DNA of 64,000 bases. Origin: Chlorokybus atmophyticus. Taxonomy: Eukaryota; Streptophyta; Chlorokybophyceae; Chlorokybales; Chlorokybaceae. The notes beneath the pieces were generated by a model, which saw nothing but the letters and a program-made list of their open reading frames with translations, searched no databases and had not been told where the DNA came from. Position 1 is the first letter of the stretch. Every line of letters starts with the position of its first letter. Where the stretch lies: NCBI GenBank assembly GCA_009103225.1, contig RHPI01000575.1, positions 171,527 through 235,526 of the forward strand, written 5' to 3'. Both the position numbers and the translations under genes were made by a program. Of this stretch, positions 45,994 to 56,949 are shown piece after piece.

Positions 45994-48900
45994 TTAGGGC
46001 GCGGCAAACGCGTCAACCGTAAATAGGCCCTGTTTGTCACACGTGACAACGACCACATACCACAATGCATGAGCAAAAGCTTTGTGCATGTGGACAATAG
46101 TAGTGGATTGTAGCGTAGCACCTTGAGACTTGTGCACTGTCATTGCGCTAGTTGCAAAGGAAACACAGCTTTGAAGTACGTTTTGCCTTGAAACGTTGTT
46201 GTTTGTTGTATTGTTTGGCGCATCCACATGGAATCTGCCAAGTGATTAAATGTAATTTGTATACTACTCACATTACCTTTGTAGTATCTGAACTGCGTCA
46301 CTGTTCTAAAAGACCCATTGGCTACACCATCTTGCAGTGAAACGGTTTCCAAAACCACCACCTTTGCTCCCTTGGCGACTGAAGGTAATAAGTTGAACTT
46401 GGGCTTGTGAATCCAGTCGTACAGTTTGGGCACATTCACTGCATTGGCATAATTTGTATTGGCACATTGGCATCTGTTGCACAACGTTGTCTCATAATCA
46501 TGTTGTTGAAAGCCAGTGTGTCTTGTACATGTGAACACAATATGGTTGCATCACTTGGTAGCTGCTGTAAGTACTCCGAAGTGACCATACAGCAATCTAA
46601 CGCATCTGCGATCTCTGATGAACTGGGTATGCCAGGACGTTTTTGAATCAAGAATTGAGCAAACAGAGGGTCTGAAGCATGACACACTGAAACAGAAAGA
46701 ACATGTTGCCTACGTAATGGCCACCTCTGCGATGCAACAATATGGCATTTGTGGCAAACCTGCGATGTGTCTTGGACTTTGTGTCTACAAACTGCTGGCA
46801 GGTGCTTGTGGTCACTAACCAATACAACGCCAATTGTTTGTAGACATTCTGGTCCATGAACTTGCTGTAAGCGCAGCATCACTAAGACGAATAATTGCGG
46901 TGTCATCACGGACAACTCGTCAATAATAAACACTTGACAGTGATGTAACCGTTTGTAAGCATCATCCATAGCAGTTTAAAACCGGAGTTGCTAACCGTTG
47001 ACAGGTATTGCGAAGTTGCAATGTACAATTGAAGTAGATAAGCTCAACCGCAGAGCCACAGCGCCAGTTGTGGCATTGAGTGAAACAGGTATCCCAGCAA
47101 TGCGCAACTTGTGAGTGATACATTAAACAAAACTGTTTTGTCTGCTCTTGGAAAACCAGATTACATGTAGACCGACCGGTGCTGCAATGATACTACTTGC
47201 GGTGCGTTCTTGCTGGCTGGTCAAAGACAATTTGCTCGCAAACGCAAACTCCTCAACATTCAACGTACCTTGAAACATAGGAGGTGATACATCTGAGTGC
47301 GCTGTCACAGTTGAAGCTGAAGATGCAGGAATGGATGATGTTGCTGTTTGTTACTGCGTGGTAGGTTCTGGTACAGTTTTGCTGTCTGTCGGACCAGCTG
47401 TAGCCATAGACAAGGCATCAATAGCATTATCAGTAGTCTGCATCATGGCGTTCATCATATGGTGAATCTTAACATCATTGTGTAGATGACGTTCGGCATA
47501 GCGCATGACATGTGTTAACAAACTGCGGTATGTGTTGTTAGTAAAACTCCGCAACAGCCAATCTTCATAGTAAGTGCGTGATTGGTTGTTTAAAGGAATC
47601 AAAACAACTTTAAATCGAAAAGTAACCCGCTGAAGAAGTAAATTGAAACAAAACTCCTCAATGCTGTGTACAGGATGGTAATCCGTGAATCTAATGATGC
47701 GTGGGACAGCTCACTCATAAACGAATGCATTTATTCTATCTCTTAAGTACGCACAATGTTATGTGGAACAGTGTCTCCATCTCGGTGCATGTACTGTCGA
47801 AAGTAGTTGTACATTGTTACTCTTTCCACCTCGTCAGGCCTGACACAGTAACGATGAATGGGATGCAGAATTATTGTCTGTGCACGACTAATCACTATGC
47901 GAGAACGATCATTAGGCAAACGCGTGTCAACATATGTTACATTGGACGACATTTGCACGATGGGAATATGCAAACATATAAAAACAGCTTCAGCTGGAGC
48001 AATGGGTTTGGACAAGTACATTGTGTTCAATATGCGCAATTCGTTAACAGTCAATCCTTGCAAACCGTGTGCATTGGCGTCTAATGTATCATCAATAGTG
48101 CCACAAGGTTCCATTTTGGTTGTGCTTCATTAAATGCTTGCTCCAGTGACTGTCAGTGACTTGCAACACAGTATAATGAGCACCCCATAACAATAAAAGC
48201 ACTGGATGTGTGGGAACAACATTGCGGTCATAAGTGCGCGGTCTGTAATAGTCGTACCTGCGCGTGTCTGTGTTAAACTGAGGTCGACGATCTGGTTGTA
48301 TGGGATACGGGGAAGCCCATGTCGCACTTGTTGTTAAATGCTCAGCAGCCACTGCCAACATTAGCCAACACTTGTGCAATTGCTTGCGTACAACATATTC
48401 ATGAAGGACTCGCAGTTTGGAATCAGTTGGTACAATCATTTGCTGATTTGCATAGTCAACGTCTCCGGGAATAAATGCAGTGATTTCATTGCCAACTCGT
48501 TCAACATCATTAGGGTGTAACCACAACATAACATGTGCATGCAAGGATCCACAGTGTTGTGTTTCATACCTGATAACATAGTGCATCACACTTCCAAAAA
48601 TATCCTTTTGCATGATATATTCTTCAAAGAACGTGCTGAACCGATGAAGCAAACGTGCGCACTCCACAGGGTCATTATGCCAACTGAGTCGGGTGGAGAC
48701 GTTGTGGAGAACATTTTGCAAATCAATGATCTCAGGGAATTTGGGATTGGACACTTTATTTGCAGTCATGGTGACAAAGAGATGAGGCATACCCCAATGC
48801 TGCTCAAACACAGCAGCTCACTCAACTTTTGTCAATGCCAATTCGGAGATCCAATGATGTCACCAGGGACACGGAATTTCATAGCGTTACTGATGGCATT

Positions 48901-50003
48901 GTTGATTGTAGTAGTAGGTCGTTGTTTAAGGAACTATTTTAATATCAGCGCCCACAACAACTTCGCGGCACTGTATGATTATGAGAAGTGATTAACGGAT
49001 TTGGTACATCAACAGCAAATAAGGCTTTTACAATGTGAAAACTGAGAACGATTGTGTGAGACGGAACCTGACATAGTCTGACAGTCTGCTGTACACGTTA
49101 CCCTCAAAGATCTCACGATTGTGCGGAAACAACATGGGAAACAGAGCTGACTCCACAATTAAACCTGGAATGTTGCACGCACCTCCTGTATCCATGTGTA
49201 TTAAAAGAGGAACACAAGGCTCACGCAGCGATACATGTCCAACGCGCAACATAGTGTCCACTGAGACTTCATCTGTGCTGCGCGAAGGAAATGGCAACAA
49301 AGTGGTTAAAACGTATGTGTATGCTGATTCACCAGCAACGTTCAAAAGATAATAATCCTGTGCACGAGACACAATGCTACGAATAGTAGATGAAGTAACG
49401 GTGAGAATGCTGTAAAAACCAAATGGTTGTTTTGCCAAGGTCTGATATTTCTGAACGAGAGTGTTTGACGTTAAATGGCTCGCTCAACAACTCCAGCAAC
49501 AAGGTGGCATGTTGGCTCTGCTGTGTAAAATCATCCCAAGTGATAAACGGACCGTTAACCATATTCAACTGCTGAATCTGGCTAGAAGTGAAACTGTACA
49601 AGTTCTATAAGTCGCGAAGCACCATGGACGTGTTGACAAGGGACAACATCTGCACTACCATGGGATGTGCCTCCAACAACTTGCGAATGTACACTGCGCT
49701 GTGTAACACAATGTAACTGGAACGCTCCGACCCATGACTACATCGATGGCGTTGGTAGTAATTACTATCACACTTGGTATAAGGGGACATGAAGACATTC
49801 GCCGAATCATATGGTGCAACAATGGGTACTGATTGTCGATATGCTAGACGATAAGTAGTAGCAACAGGAGAGTAAAACTGTACATGCCCGGACAAAAAAT
49901 GACATTGCATTCGCGCGACAAACTTATGTTGTGCATCTTGCCAACAGGAAAGCATATAATTGCAGTCGTCCCACAATTCGCAATGCTGAGACAAATTTGT
50001 CAT
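45994..50003 (-). pseudogene. Helitron Rep/helicase, degenerate
   Basis: Minus-strand pieces follow Helitron order. 50003-49605 is an N-terminal region. Near 49400-49030, ESALFPMLFPHNREIF and LSDYVRFRLTQSF are typical of Helitron N-terminal domains. Near 48811-48150 comes the Rep domain: HLFVTMTANKVSNPKFPEI, then GSLHAHVMLWL with the HUH-type His pair. RNVVPTHPVLLLLWGAHYT follows, then WSKHLMKH where the two catalytic tyrosines are normally KYxxKY. The PIF1-like helicase follows: a broken Walker A near 47140 (frame-shifted, ending DKTVLF), VFIIDELSVM as Walker B (~46930), and AMTVHKSQGATLQ near the end (~46140). Rep nicks and joins strands in rolling-circle transposition; the helicase unwinds. 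Many frameshifts and the lost tyrosines show it is dead. Confidence 0.8.
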
Positions 50004-50084
50004 GCCTTGTGCCCGCGCATACCAGCCTTCATCGAGCCTACATTGAAATCATCGCCTGGCCTACCAATGCGCGCGCATCACGGA

Positions 50085-50600
50085 CCAGTAGCTAGGTCAT
50101 GACTCTATAGAGTAGCTCACGACCACAGCCTACATAGGCACCGCGCATAGCTGTTTAGTTGTGCGTTCAGTTATAAGTTGTGTCTCATATCGAGTGAGGA
50201 TTGCTGTAAAAATAGCCTCGATATGACTGTTAGCTTATGTTCTGAACATCATGGTTTAACTTGTATAAGTAGTCACAGTGTTCACCGAATCAGCCGGTGA
50301 CAATGTGAGTGAGAAAGCTAAGAGCTTGTGAAGCGACTTGAACTGCGGACACGCCATCCTGGTCATCAAGAATCCCCTCACTGTGTGAGAGCCTGTGCAT
50401 GCTCGTGTGCATCGTGCTTGTCGCTGTGAGCTTGGTGTGCCTGGTTGCAGTGTGTTTGTTGGCATCAGTTAGGGCATAGTACCCACGTGTTGCTTGCTCA
50501 TTCACCTCACTCAACAGTGTAACACATTTCCCGCTCATACAAGGAACTGTGTAAACAGCACTACCTATAGTTGTGGCTTGTTGACTCACAGTGTCACCCT
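50085..50600 (-). repeat. Repeat B: Helitron 5' region (copy 2)
   Basis: This matches 21352-21870 in inverted orientation and lies directly upstream of the Helitron frames, so it is the element's 5' promoter-end region. On the minus strand it begins TCAACAAGCCACAACTATAG, consistent with a TC Helitron start. Confidence 0.7.
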
Positions 50601-50840
50601 CTTTGCTCAAGTGAGTGCGTTGCATTCTGCATCAGATAGTGCAGTTTGCATCTGGGGACACATCCCTGTGCATTCGCTATCACTGTCATTACAAAGTGCA
50701 CACATAAGCACCAGTGTGGTGAGTGGTAGCGGCATCGAGACAGGCAATAGAGCACAAACACTCTACCCTGCATATACTTGCACATGTGGACTAGCTGTAT
50801 GAGCAGGCCCACCCCATTCTCTCCAATAGACGAGGGTGAC
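50601..50840. other. Short unassigned spacer
   Basis: Flank outside the Helitron 5' end. No feature is seen. Confidence 0.35.
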
Positions 50841-51485
50841 CTTAGCAGCTGAAGCCCAACCTTCAATCTCGCCTACGAGCGGACCAGCGACGGGAGCAAC
50901 GATCGTAGCAGCAGAGGCTCGCGTTCTGTCTCCGACTTCACTCCGCTCCTGTCCACATCGCGGCATCGAGCTTCCCCACTCTCGTCCGACAGTGACAACT
51001 ACGAGATGGAGTCTTCCAGCTCAACCACGTCCCTGCGCTTTTCCAGACGTGCTGGCACTACCAAGCTGGACGAATTCATCATCAAGTTCCATTCCAAGAT
51101 GCGACAGCGGGCTCTGAAAAACAAAGACTGGTTAGATGAGATTTTTTTTCACATTGCTGCTTAGTATCTAGACCATGAAGCACATGATATCTGAAAGTCT
51201 GTTGCTAAATTGCATCGAGTTGATGGCTACGGCGAGCTCGCCAGTACCATAGCATCTGCGTCACTGCACAATTCAGCAATCGTCTTTCCACCTGCCACTC
51301 CCGCTGCAGTCACTCGGTTGTCCATAGCGGCAGCCATTGACAGAGCAGAGGAGGAGGAACCTGAGTTGGTGATCGTCAACCTGACCCCTGCAGAGATTGA
51401 GATCAAGACGGCCGCGCGACGGGCCTGGATCCTGGACCGTTCTGCTGCCATTCTTGAAGGTCGGACAACGAACTGCAGCCGTTAA
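50841..51485 (+). pseudogene. Unrecognised coding remnant, Ser-rich
   Basis: A plus-strand frame from ~50860 reads Ser/Arg-rich sequence (SDFTPLLSTSRHRASPLSSD, FIIKFHSKMRQRALKNKDW) to a stop at ~51162. A second frame (51210-51485) contains SIAAAIDRAEEEEPELVIV and TPAEIEIKTAARRAWILD. The two are separated by stops or an intron. The composition looks coding, but no family is recognised. A copia LTR follows 90 bp later and may have disrupted it. Confidence 0.35.
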
Positions 51486-51573
51486 GGTGGGCACACCCCT
51501 ACCTTTGAAAACACCTGGCTCTCGTGCGGGAGGCAATGCTTTCACCCTCTGGTCAGTCGCACTGCGCGCACCG

Positions 51574-52061
51574 TGTTGAGGATGTTCTTGTATCCGGTCA
51601 GCTCGCCCTGTGGATAAAAATAGCCGCGAGAAGATTCAGGCGCGAGAAGGTGCTAGTCGAGAAAGGCCCAGGCGAGGACTTCAATCGCGAAGGTTCCAGG
51701 CGCGGAGTCGAGTCCGGAGTCGAGTCTGGAGACTTGTAGGCGCTGTAGAAGAAATGTTGTAGCTCGGTGGTTACATCATTGTATGACGTGTCATAGCTTG
51801 TTGGAGAGCTCTTAAAGGTAGCTACAAGGTGCAACTTAGAGAGCAGGAATCGGTTGAGTGTAGAAGTCGTGGTGACTTCTACAGTAGACAGGTACAGAAC
51901 TGGCGGGTATAAAAGCCCGCGGTGTGACTTTATTGTAATCCTTAGAAAGCCTTTTTTAAGCAGCCTTGTGTGTATGCTATGGTAGAGTGTGTGTGCTTGT
52001 GCTTGCACCAACTGCATGCGTGATTAGTAGTGTCCAAATCTCCACAAGTTATGGGCCCACA
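51574..52061 (+). repeat. 5' LTR of the copia-like element
   Basis: It starts TGTTGAGGATGTTCTTGTAT, a TG start shared with the solo LTR at 1059-1515 (inverted) and the LTR at 63872. A TATA-like GGGTATAAAAGCC is at 51904-51916. The 3' limit is approximate: it is placed at CCCACA before CTGGTGTATAGAGGC, a weak match to an initiator-Met primer site. No matching 3' LTR was found at 53.8-54.2 kb. Confidence 0.65.
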
Positions 52062-52145
52062 CTGGTGTATAGAGGCGTGATAACGGCAGTAGGCTAGGCA
52101 AGGAGTTCTAGCTGAGTCTTGTGAGGTTGGGGTGAGTCCTGGAAG

Positions 52146-53212
52146 ATGGCAACTACGACAAGGTGACCGTGGAGCCTTTGGACGTGGACAAAAACAAATG
52201 GAGTGTGCGCATGAAGATGTTGCTGGTGCACAAAGACCTATGGGAGTACGTGAATACGGAGGAAGCGGATCCCATGAGGCAAAGCACGGTGTGGAAGCAA
52301 CAAAGTGGGAGAGCGCTTGCCCTGATCGGCCTCAACGTGAAGGACCATCACTTGGTGTTGGTAGACAGCTGCAAGACGGCACGAGAAGATTGGGAGAAGT
52401 TGGCATCGCACATCAAGGCAAAGATTAGCGCGAGGAAGGTGCAGCTAAAAAGAGAGCTTGCTGGGTTGAAGAAGCAAGGAGCAGCGGAGCCTATTACCAA
52501 GTATGTGTCGCGTGCACGAGAGTTGCAAAAGGACCTTCAAGGCGCTGGCTATAAGGTGAAAGAGTCCGAGTTGGTGTGACAAGCATTGTCTGAGTTGCCT
52601 GAAGACTATGACACGGTGATCACGGTCTTGGAGGGCTTGGAGGCAGAACCCACGGTGGACGAGGTGGTTCCAAGATTGCTGCAGGTGGAGTCAAGGCTGG
52701 CGAAGAAGCTTGAGGAAGGCCCGGAGGTGACGGCTTTCTTAGCGACTTCAGAAAGAGGTGCTGATCGTTTTCAGCATGGGTCTGGGCGTTTCAGCGGTGA
52801 TGGTGGCGGTTGTAGTAGTGGTGGAGCGTCTAGAAGTGACATGGTTTGCTACTATTGCGGGAAGAAAGGCCACATCAGGGTGCATTGCTCGATGAGAAAG
52901 CAGCACGAAGAGGAGCGTGGTGGAGAGAAGCATCATGCCATGACGGGACGTGTTCAAGAGACGCCTATTGCCTTTCCTGCAATAACGGATGGTGAGGCAG
53001 CCGGTTGGGTGATGGACTCGGGTTGCACGAGGCATATGACGGGTGATCGTGAGAAGTTGGCAAAGTACAAGGTCTTAGAGAAGCCAATCAAGGTGAAGAT
53101 TGGCAAGACGGAGGTGCTCGCAGTTGATGTAGGAGAAGCGAAGATCCTATCCCAGGTTGGAGGAAGGACGAGGCAAGTGTTGTTGAGAGAGGTGCTGAGT
53201 GTCCCAGGCTAG
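52146..53212 (+). pseudogene. Copia Gag and protease
   Basis: The ATG at 52146 reaches a TGA after seven codons; a single missing G there would put it in frame with the gag domain (VEPLDVDKNKWSVRMKMLLV, WEKLASHIKAK), a UBN2-type copia Gag. A TGA interrupts between SELV and QALSELPEDY (52577). The CCHC knuckle CYYCGKKGHIRVHC (~52849-52890) is intact, and the copia protease signature WVMDSGCTRHMTG is present (~53008). The frame ends at REVLSVPG where three copies of AGGCTAG lie in tandem (53207-53227). Gag forms the particle and the protease cuts the polyprotein. Confidence 0.8.
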
Positions 53213-53228
53213 AGGCTAGCAGGCTAGT

Positions 53229-53810
53229 GTGCGCATCGCGGCGAGAGTTGGTGCTGTGACAGTGTTTAGTGGGGACATAGGAAGGGTAGTGCTGCAGGGT
53301 GTCACAAAGTTGGTTGGCATCAATGTTGGAGGGCTCTACATCATCAAGGAGGTCAAGGGTGCGGAGATGCACAAGAAGACCAAGGTGGAGGTGTCCAAGT
53401 CAGCACCGGATGTGAAGAAGATGAAGAAGAAAGCGCATGTTGTGCTTGTTGCTGAAAAGGGAGCGGGAGCTCAAGTGATGGTGACCAAGAGCGCGTCACA
53501 TGCAAGTGGTGGAGTGATGCCACCTGAGGAGGTTGCTGATGGTGTCGAGAAGGCTGAAAATGCAGTCCCGGAGCCCGTGGGAGCTGAAGCAGGCGTTAGC
53601 ATCAGCAAGGACAAGAAGGAGGAGCATGGTGGTGATGGTGTGCAGGACGTTGCCAAGAGTGAGCACGTGGGAGCACATGCAAATGACCATGAGAGTTGCA
53701 ACAAGGGTGTGCAAGTGAAGAGCTTCAAGGAGGCGCTCATGAGAGGTGCGGGAAGTGTCTTCAAGATGGTTGGAAGAGCAAAGGATGGCATGGGAGTTCG
53801 TCGCGCATGA
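53229..53810 (+). pseudogene. Copia pre-integrase stub with Lys/Glu-rich tail
   Basis: After a frame change the first ~45 codons (RVGAVTVFSGDIGRVVLQG, GGLYIIKEV) match the copia pre-integrase segment that precedes the zinc finger. The next ~150 codons are Lys/Glu/Ala/Val-rich (HKKTKVEVSKSAPDVKKMKK) with no integrase, reverse transcriptase or RNase H. The stop is at 53808-53810. The tail is not recognised; it is either captured sequence or low-complexity expansion. The element is non-autonomous. Confidence 0.6.
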
Positions 53811-54775
53811 GTACGCAAGGAGTTGGCATTGGAGGTGTTAAAGGCCACGCTGCCCGCGTGGGAGTGTTGACACTCTCTAGAGGCAGCAGTGGTTGTCGGC
53901 GCTGTCTTCACTGACGTCACACAAGGGGGAGAAGAGATTGAGAGGGGGCCTGCACCAGCAAGAGGCTAGCATGACAGGCGGCAACGTGAGTACTTGGTGT
54001 GGGTTCAAGTGGCTTTCGCTTGCTCCTCGATTTGTTACTTTCAATCATTGCAAAATCGCCGATCGGCGGATTTGCTACTTGCGTATTGGGGCTGAAATGG
54101 GCTTGCCGTGTATGCACAAAAACACTGCAGTGAGCAAGCATGCCATGCATATGCATGCTTCAATGCAGGTTGTCCTCAAGTCAGGCTAAAATTCCGGCAT
54201 GTTGGAGGGCTATGCCACGTTGGTGGATTGCAGCCGAGGTAAGTTTACGGTACCGACGCCGTCGGTAGTACTAGACGCTACTGGTTAGTGACTAACATGC
54301 ACACGACCACTTGCCAAGTGTTATGTTGATACCATGTCATGGAATTGACATAGCCGTAATATTGATTGCATACGGTATATGACAATCATTACAAATATCA
54401 TGCAACCATGCCAACATTACCCACCATAATCACGCACCATGCACTGTAGGGTGTGGGTGGCACCCACAATTTCTCTAATGTGCATGCTGCCTTTTGTCGA
54501 TAATGCATGTACGCCGACAATGTGGCTGAGGTGCATGGCAGAGAAGGAATCCACAATCACAACAACGACAGCACTTGCAACTAGGCGTTGCTTGTATTTG
54601 TATTAATATTTGCGAGACAATGCGTGGGCTGCGCAGAAGGCAACATGTTAACATGGAGTGAGCTATTGATGCACAGCATGCGCATGTCGGTAGGAGAAAT
54701 GTCCTCCAGAACTGCGTTTAACACCACGGCTCGCGCTCAACTACACACAGAGATGGCATGAAGCCGCGGACGCTG
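53811..54775. other. Unassigned, past the copia derivative
   Basis: A TGTTGACACTC at 53866 resembles the first bases of the family's LTR after a G-rich tract, then diverges at once, so the 3' LTR may be truncated to a few bases. A second purine-rich tract (CAAGGGGGAGAAGAGATTGAG) is at 53922-53943. The rest shows no gene. Confidence 0.4.
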
Positions 54776-54780
54776 CTCGC

Positions 54781-55472
54781 TTGCAGCCGGATTCGGCCGG
54801 AGGCGCAGGCCCGGGTGCTTGGTTGACGGCCATCCCTGCGCGCCTAGATCACGGCATGTCGGACTCGGAGTTCCGCACAGCCATGCGTCACATGCTTGAC
54901 TGGCCGCACCCACTCCTGGCACACGTGCAGCTTTGTCCCTATGCTTATCAGCTCATCAGTGCACGCGACAATCATATGACGTCTTGTATGCAGCGCATAC
55001 TATGCGCCACTAAGCACCTTGCATTGTGACTTACAACGCTGTGCGCGACGCTGTTGCTGGCATCATTCAAGAGGTGAGCTATACAATCGAAGTGCTCCAT
55101 CTCCGCGAGGGTGGGCGTCACAGTCGTTGCATGGACACCATTGTTTTGAAGCAGAGTCGAGACTCGCGCATGCTTCTCGACGTCACCATCACACGCAGCT
55201 ACTACCTAGCGGGATCAGCTGCACAGAGTGTGGAGCGCAAGAAGCGCTCCAAGTATGCGGACTTTTTCCCGACGGACACGCGGACCCCGTTGGCAATCAA
55301 GTTGCCAGTTGGATGGGTCGCCCATGAATGGAATTGTTGGCCCCTTGTGCGCGCTAAGCATTGGATTATTGGTTGGAGAGACGCGATACTTTTCACGCTT
55401 TCTGACTCCTTTCCGCCTGTCACGCCCTTAGAGCTGGCGAAGGTCACTCTCTGTCACTTACTTTATTGGTAA
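54781..55472 (+). pseudogene. LINE ORF2 C-terminal remnant
   Basis: Two overlapping frames (54781-55029 and 55026-55472) read AWLTAIPARLDHGMSDSEFR, then YNAVRDAVAGIIQEV and LLDVTITRSYYLAG. This is the region downstream of the polymerase in many protist and algal LINEs (W-L-T-A-x-P, F-R-x-A-x-R, H-N-x-V-R-D-A, D-V-T-V-T). No polymerase is upstream, so it is a 5'-truncated, frameshifted insertion. Confidence 0.55.
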
Positions 55473-55515
55473 GAATGTGGAAGTGTGCTACTCATGTGGA
55501 TTATGTGGTTCATGT
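55415..55515 (+). repeat. Short dispersed repeat (copy 1)
   Basis: GCTGGCGAAGGTCACTCTC and TGTCACTTACTTT, followed by CATGTGGA words, recur in the same orientation at 63775-63872, where they run straight into a copia LTR. Confidence 0.6.
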
Positions 55516-56930
55516 GGACTTATCGCTTGTCGAGCTGTGTGGTGCTTGATAGGTGAACCACACGGACACGTCCTAGTCTCTTTATGATTCTTCGTCAGTG
55601 CTACACAAGGCATTGATATGCGCTAGCCGCTCTGTGACGGAGCTGATCAGTGCCTACAATGGTCATGTAAACCTTATGTCACAGTGTTATGACAATGGTT
55701 ATCCATCGATGATGACCCTGAGACAGCGATGAGCTATCAATGGCAGTTTACGTCAGGATGATGTTGTATGTCATTGTGTGTCTGCTACAGGCAGCAGCAA
55801 GCTGTGGATGGCAGACTGTGTTGTCATGTGTTGAACAGTCCGAGGTTGATATCCTATGATGGGACAAGTCCCGTATTAACATGTAGCCTTGGAAAAGTGT
55901 CCTAGGGCTATGTTGATGTTTCTGAGGTAATAAGTCACCTCAATAATGCTATCGAGGTGGAGTTTAATGTTGCCTATGTAAGGAAATGTCATGTGTACAG
56001 GCCAGCGCACAGTGACAACTATGTTGACCTTGGACGTTGTGTATCAGGTCGGAGAGCAACAAGTGAAGTATATAAGCTAGTGTAAGCTTACAATAGGTAT
56101 CATGTGAGGTGCCCAACGAGTACCAACTTGTGTGTGGGGTGCCTGGTTAGGAGCTGTTGGAGGGGCTCTCCCCCCCTACCACCTTGTGGGGGTAGTGTGT
56201 GCGCGTGTGGGTGCGTGTGAGTGTTTGGGAGCTGGGGGTGAGTGGTGATCATCCCAAGCTCGTTCCTTGGTGCGGTGCTGCTGGTCTACCTCCTGGGTGC
56301 TGCATTGATGTGCTTGGTAAATTCCTTGTGTGAGTGCACAAATCTACAGGTGCTATCAAGCAGGTAAGTAAGTGCCATGTGTTACACCGCCAGCGGAAAT
56401 CGGTCAAGTTCCGGCGAGCGCTGGCTACCGCCACAGCGCTAGTTGCAGCTGCAATGCATGCATGCCCCTCCTTGCGCGTGCACGATAGACAGCATGTAGC
56501 TCTTGAGGACATTGCTCGTGTACAGCCCACTATATGATTGTGTTTCGGTAGCATAGCGTTGAACACTACACACGACAACCGCCGATTGGCATGCGTGTAA
56601 TGCATTCACTCCTTAAGGGGAGGGAGCATTATGTTGTTGCGGGTGCCAAATTTGAGCAAAATTGCACGCACTGATTTCCACATTGCTGCGAAAGCAACGC
56701 TCAAGTTGTACTGACTCAACGCACCATCAATTCGACTACCAGATCAGCCTAGTAGCTACTTTTCTTGTTGGCATGCCCACATTGAGTCTGCTCCTAGTGT
56801 GTAACTTCCTGTTGAACACACCCACCAGGCGAGTTACCGTAACAAGTGTGACAAACTTGCTTAAGAGCAACAGCAGACACAGATTGAGTCCGCTAAGCTA
56901 AGGGGGGGCAGCAGGTGGTGTTGAGCAACC
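55516..56930. other. Unassigned region
   Basis: No gene is recognised. A G/T-rich stretch with GTGTGGGTGCG words lies at 56190-56240. Frames here are short and unsupported. Confidence 0.4.
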
Positions 56931-56949
56931 AACAAGGCTCAACACTGGC

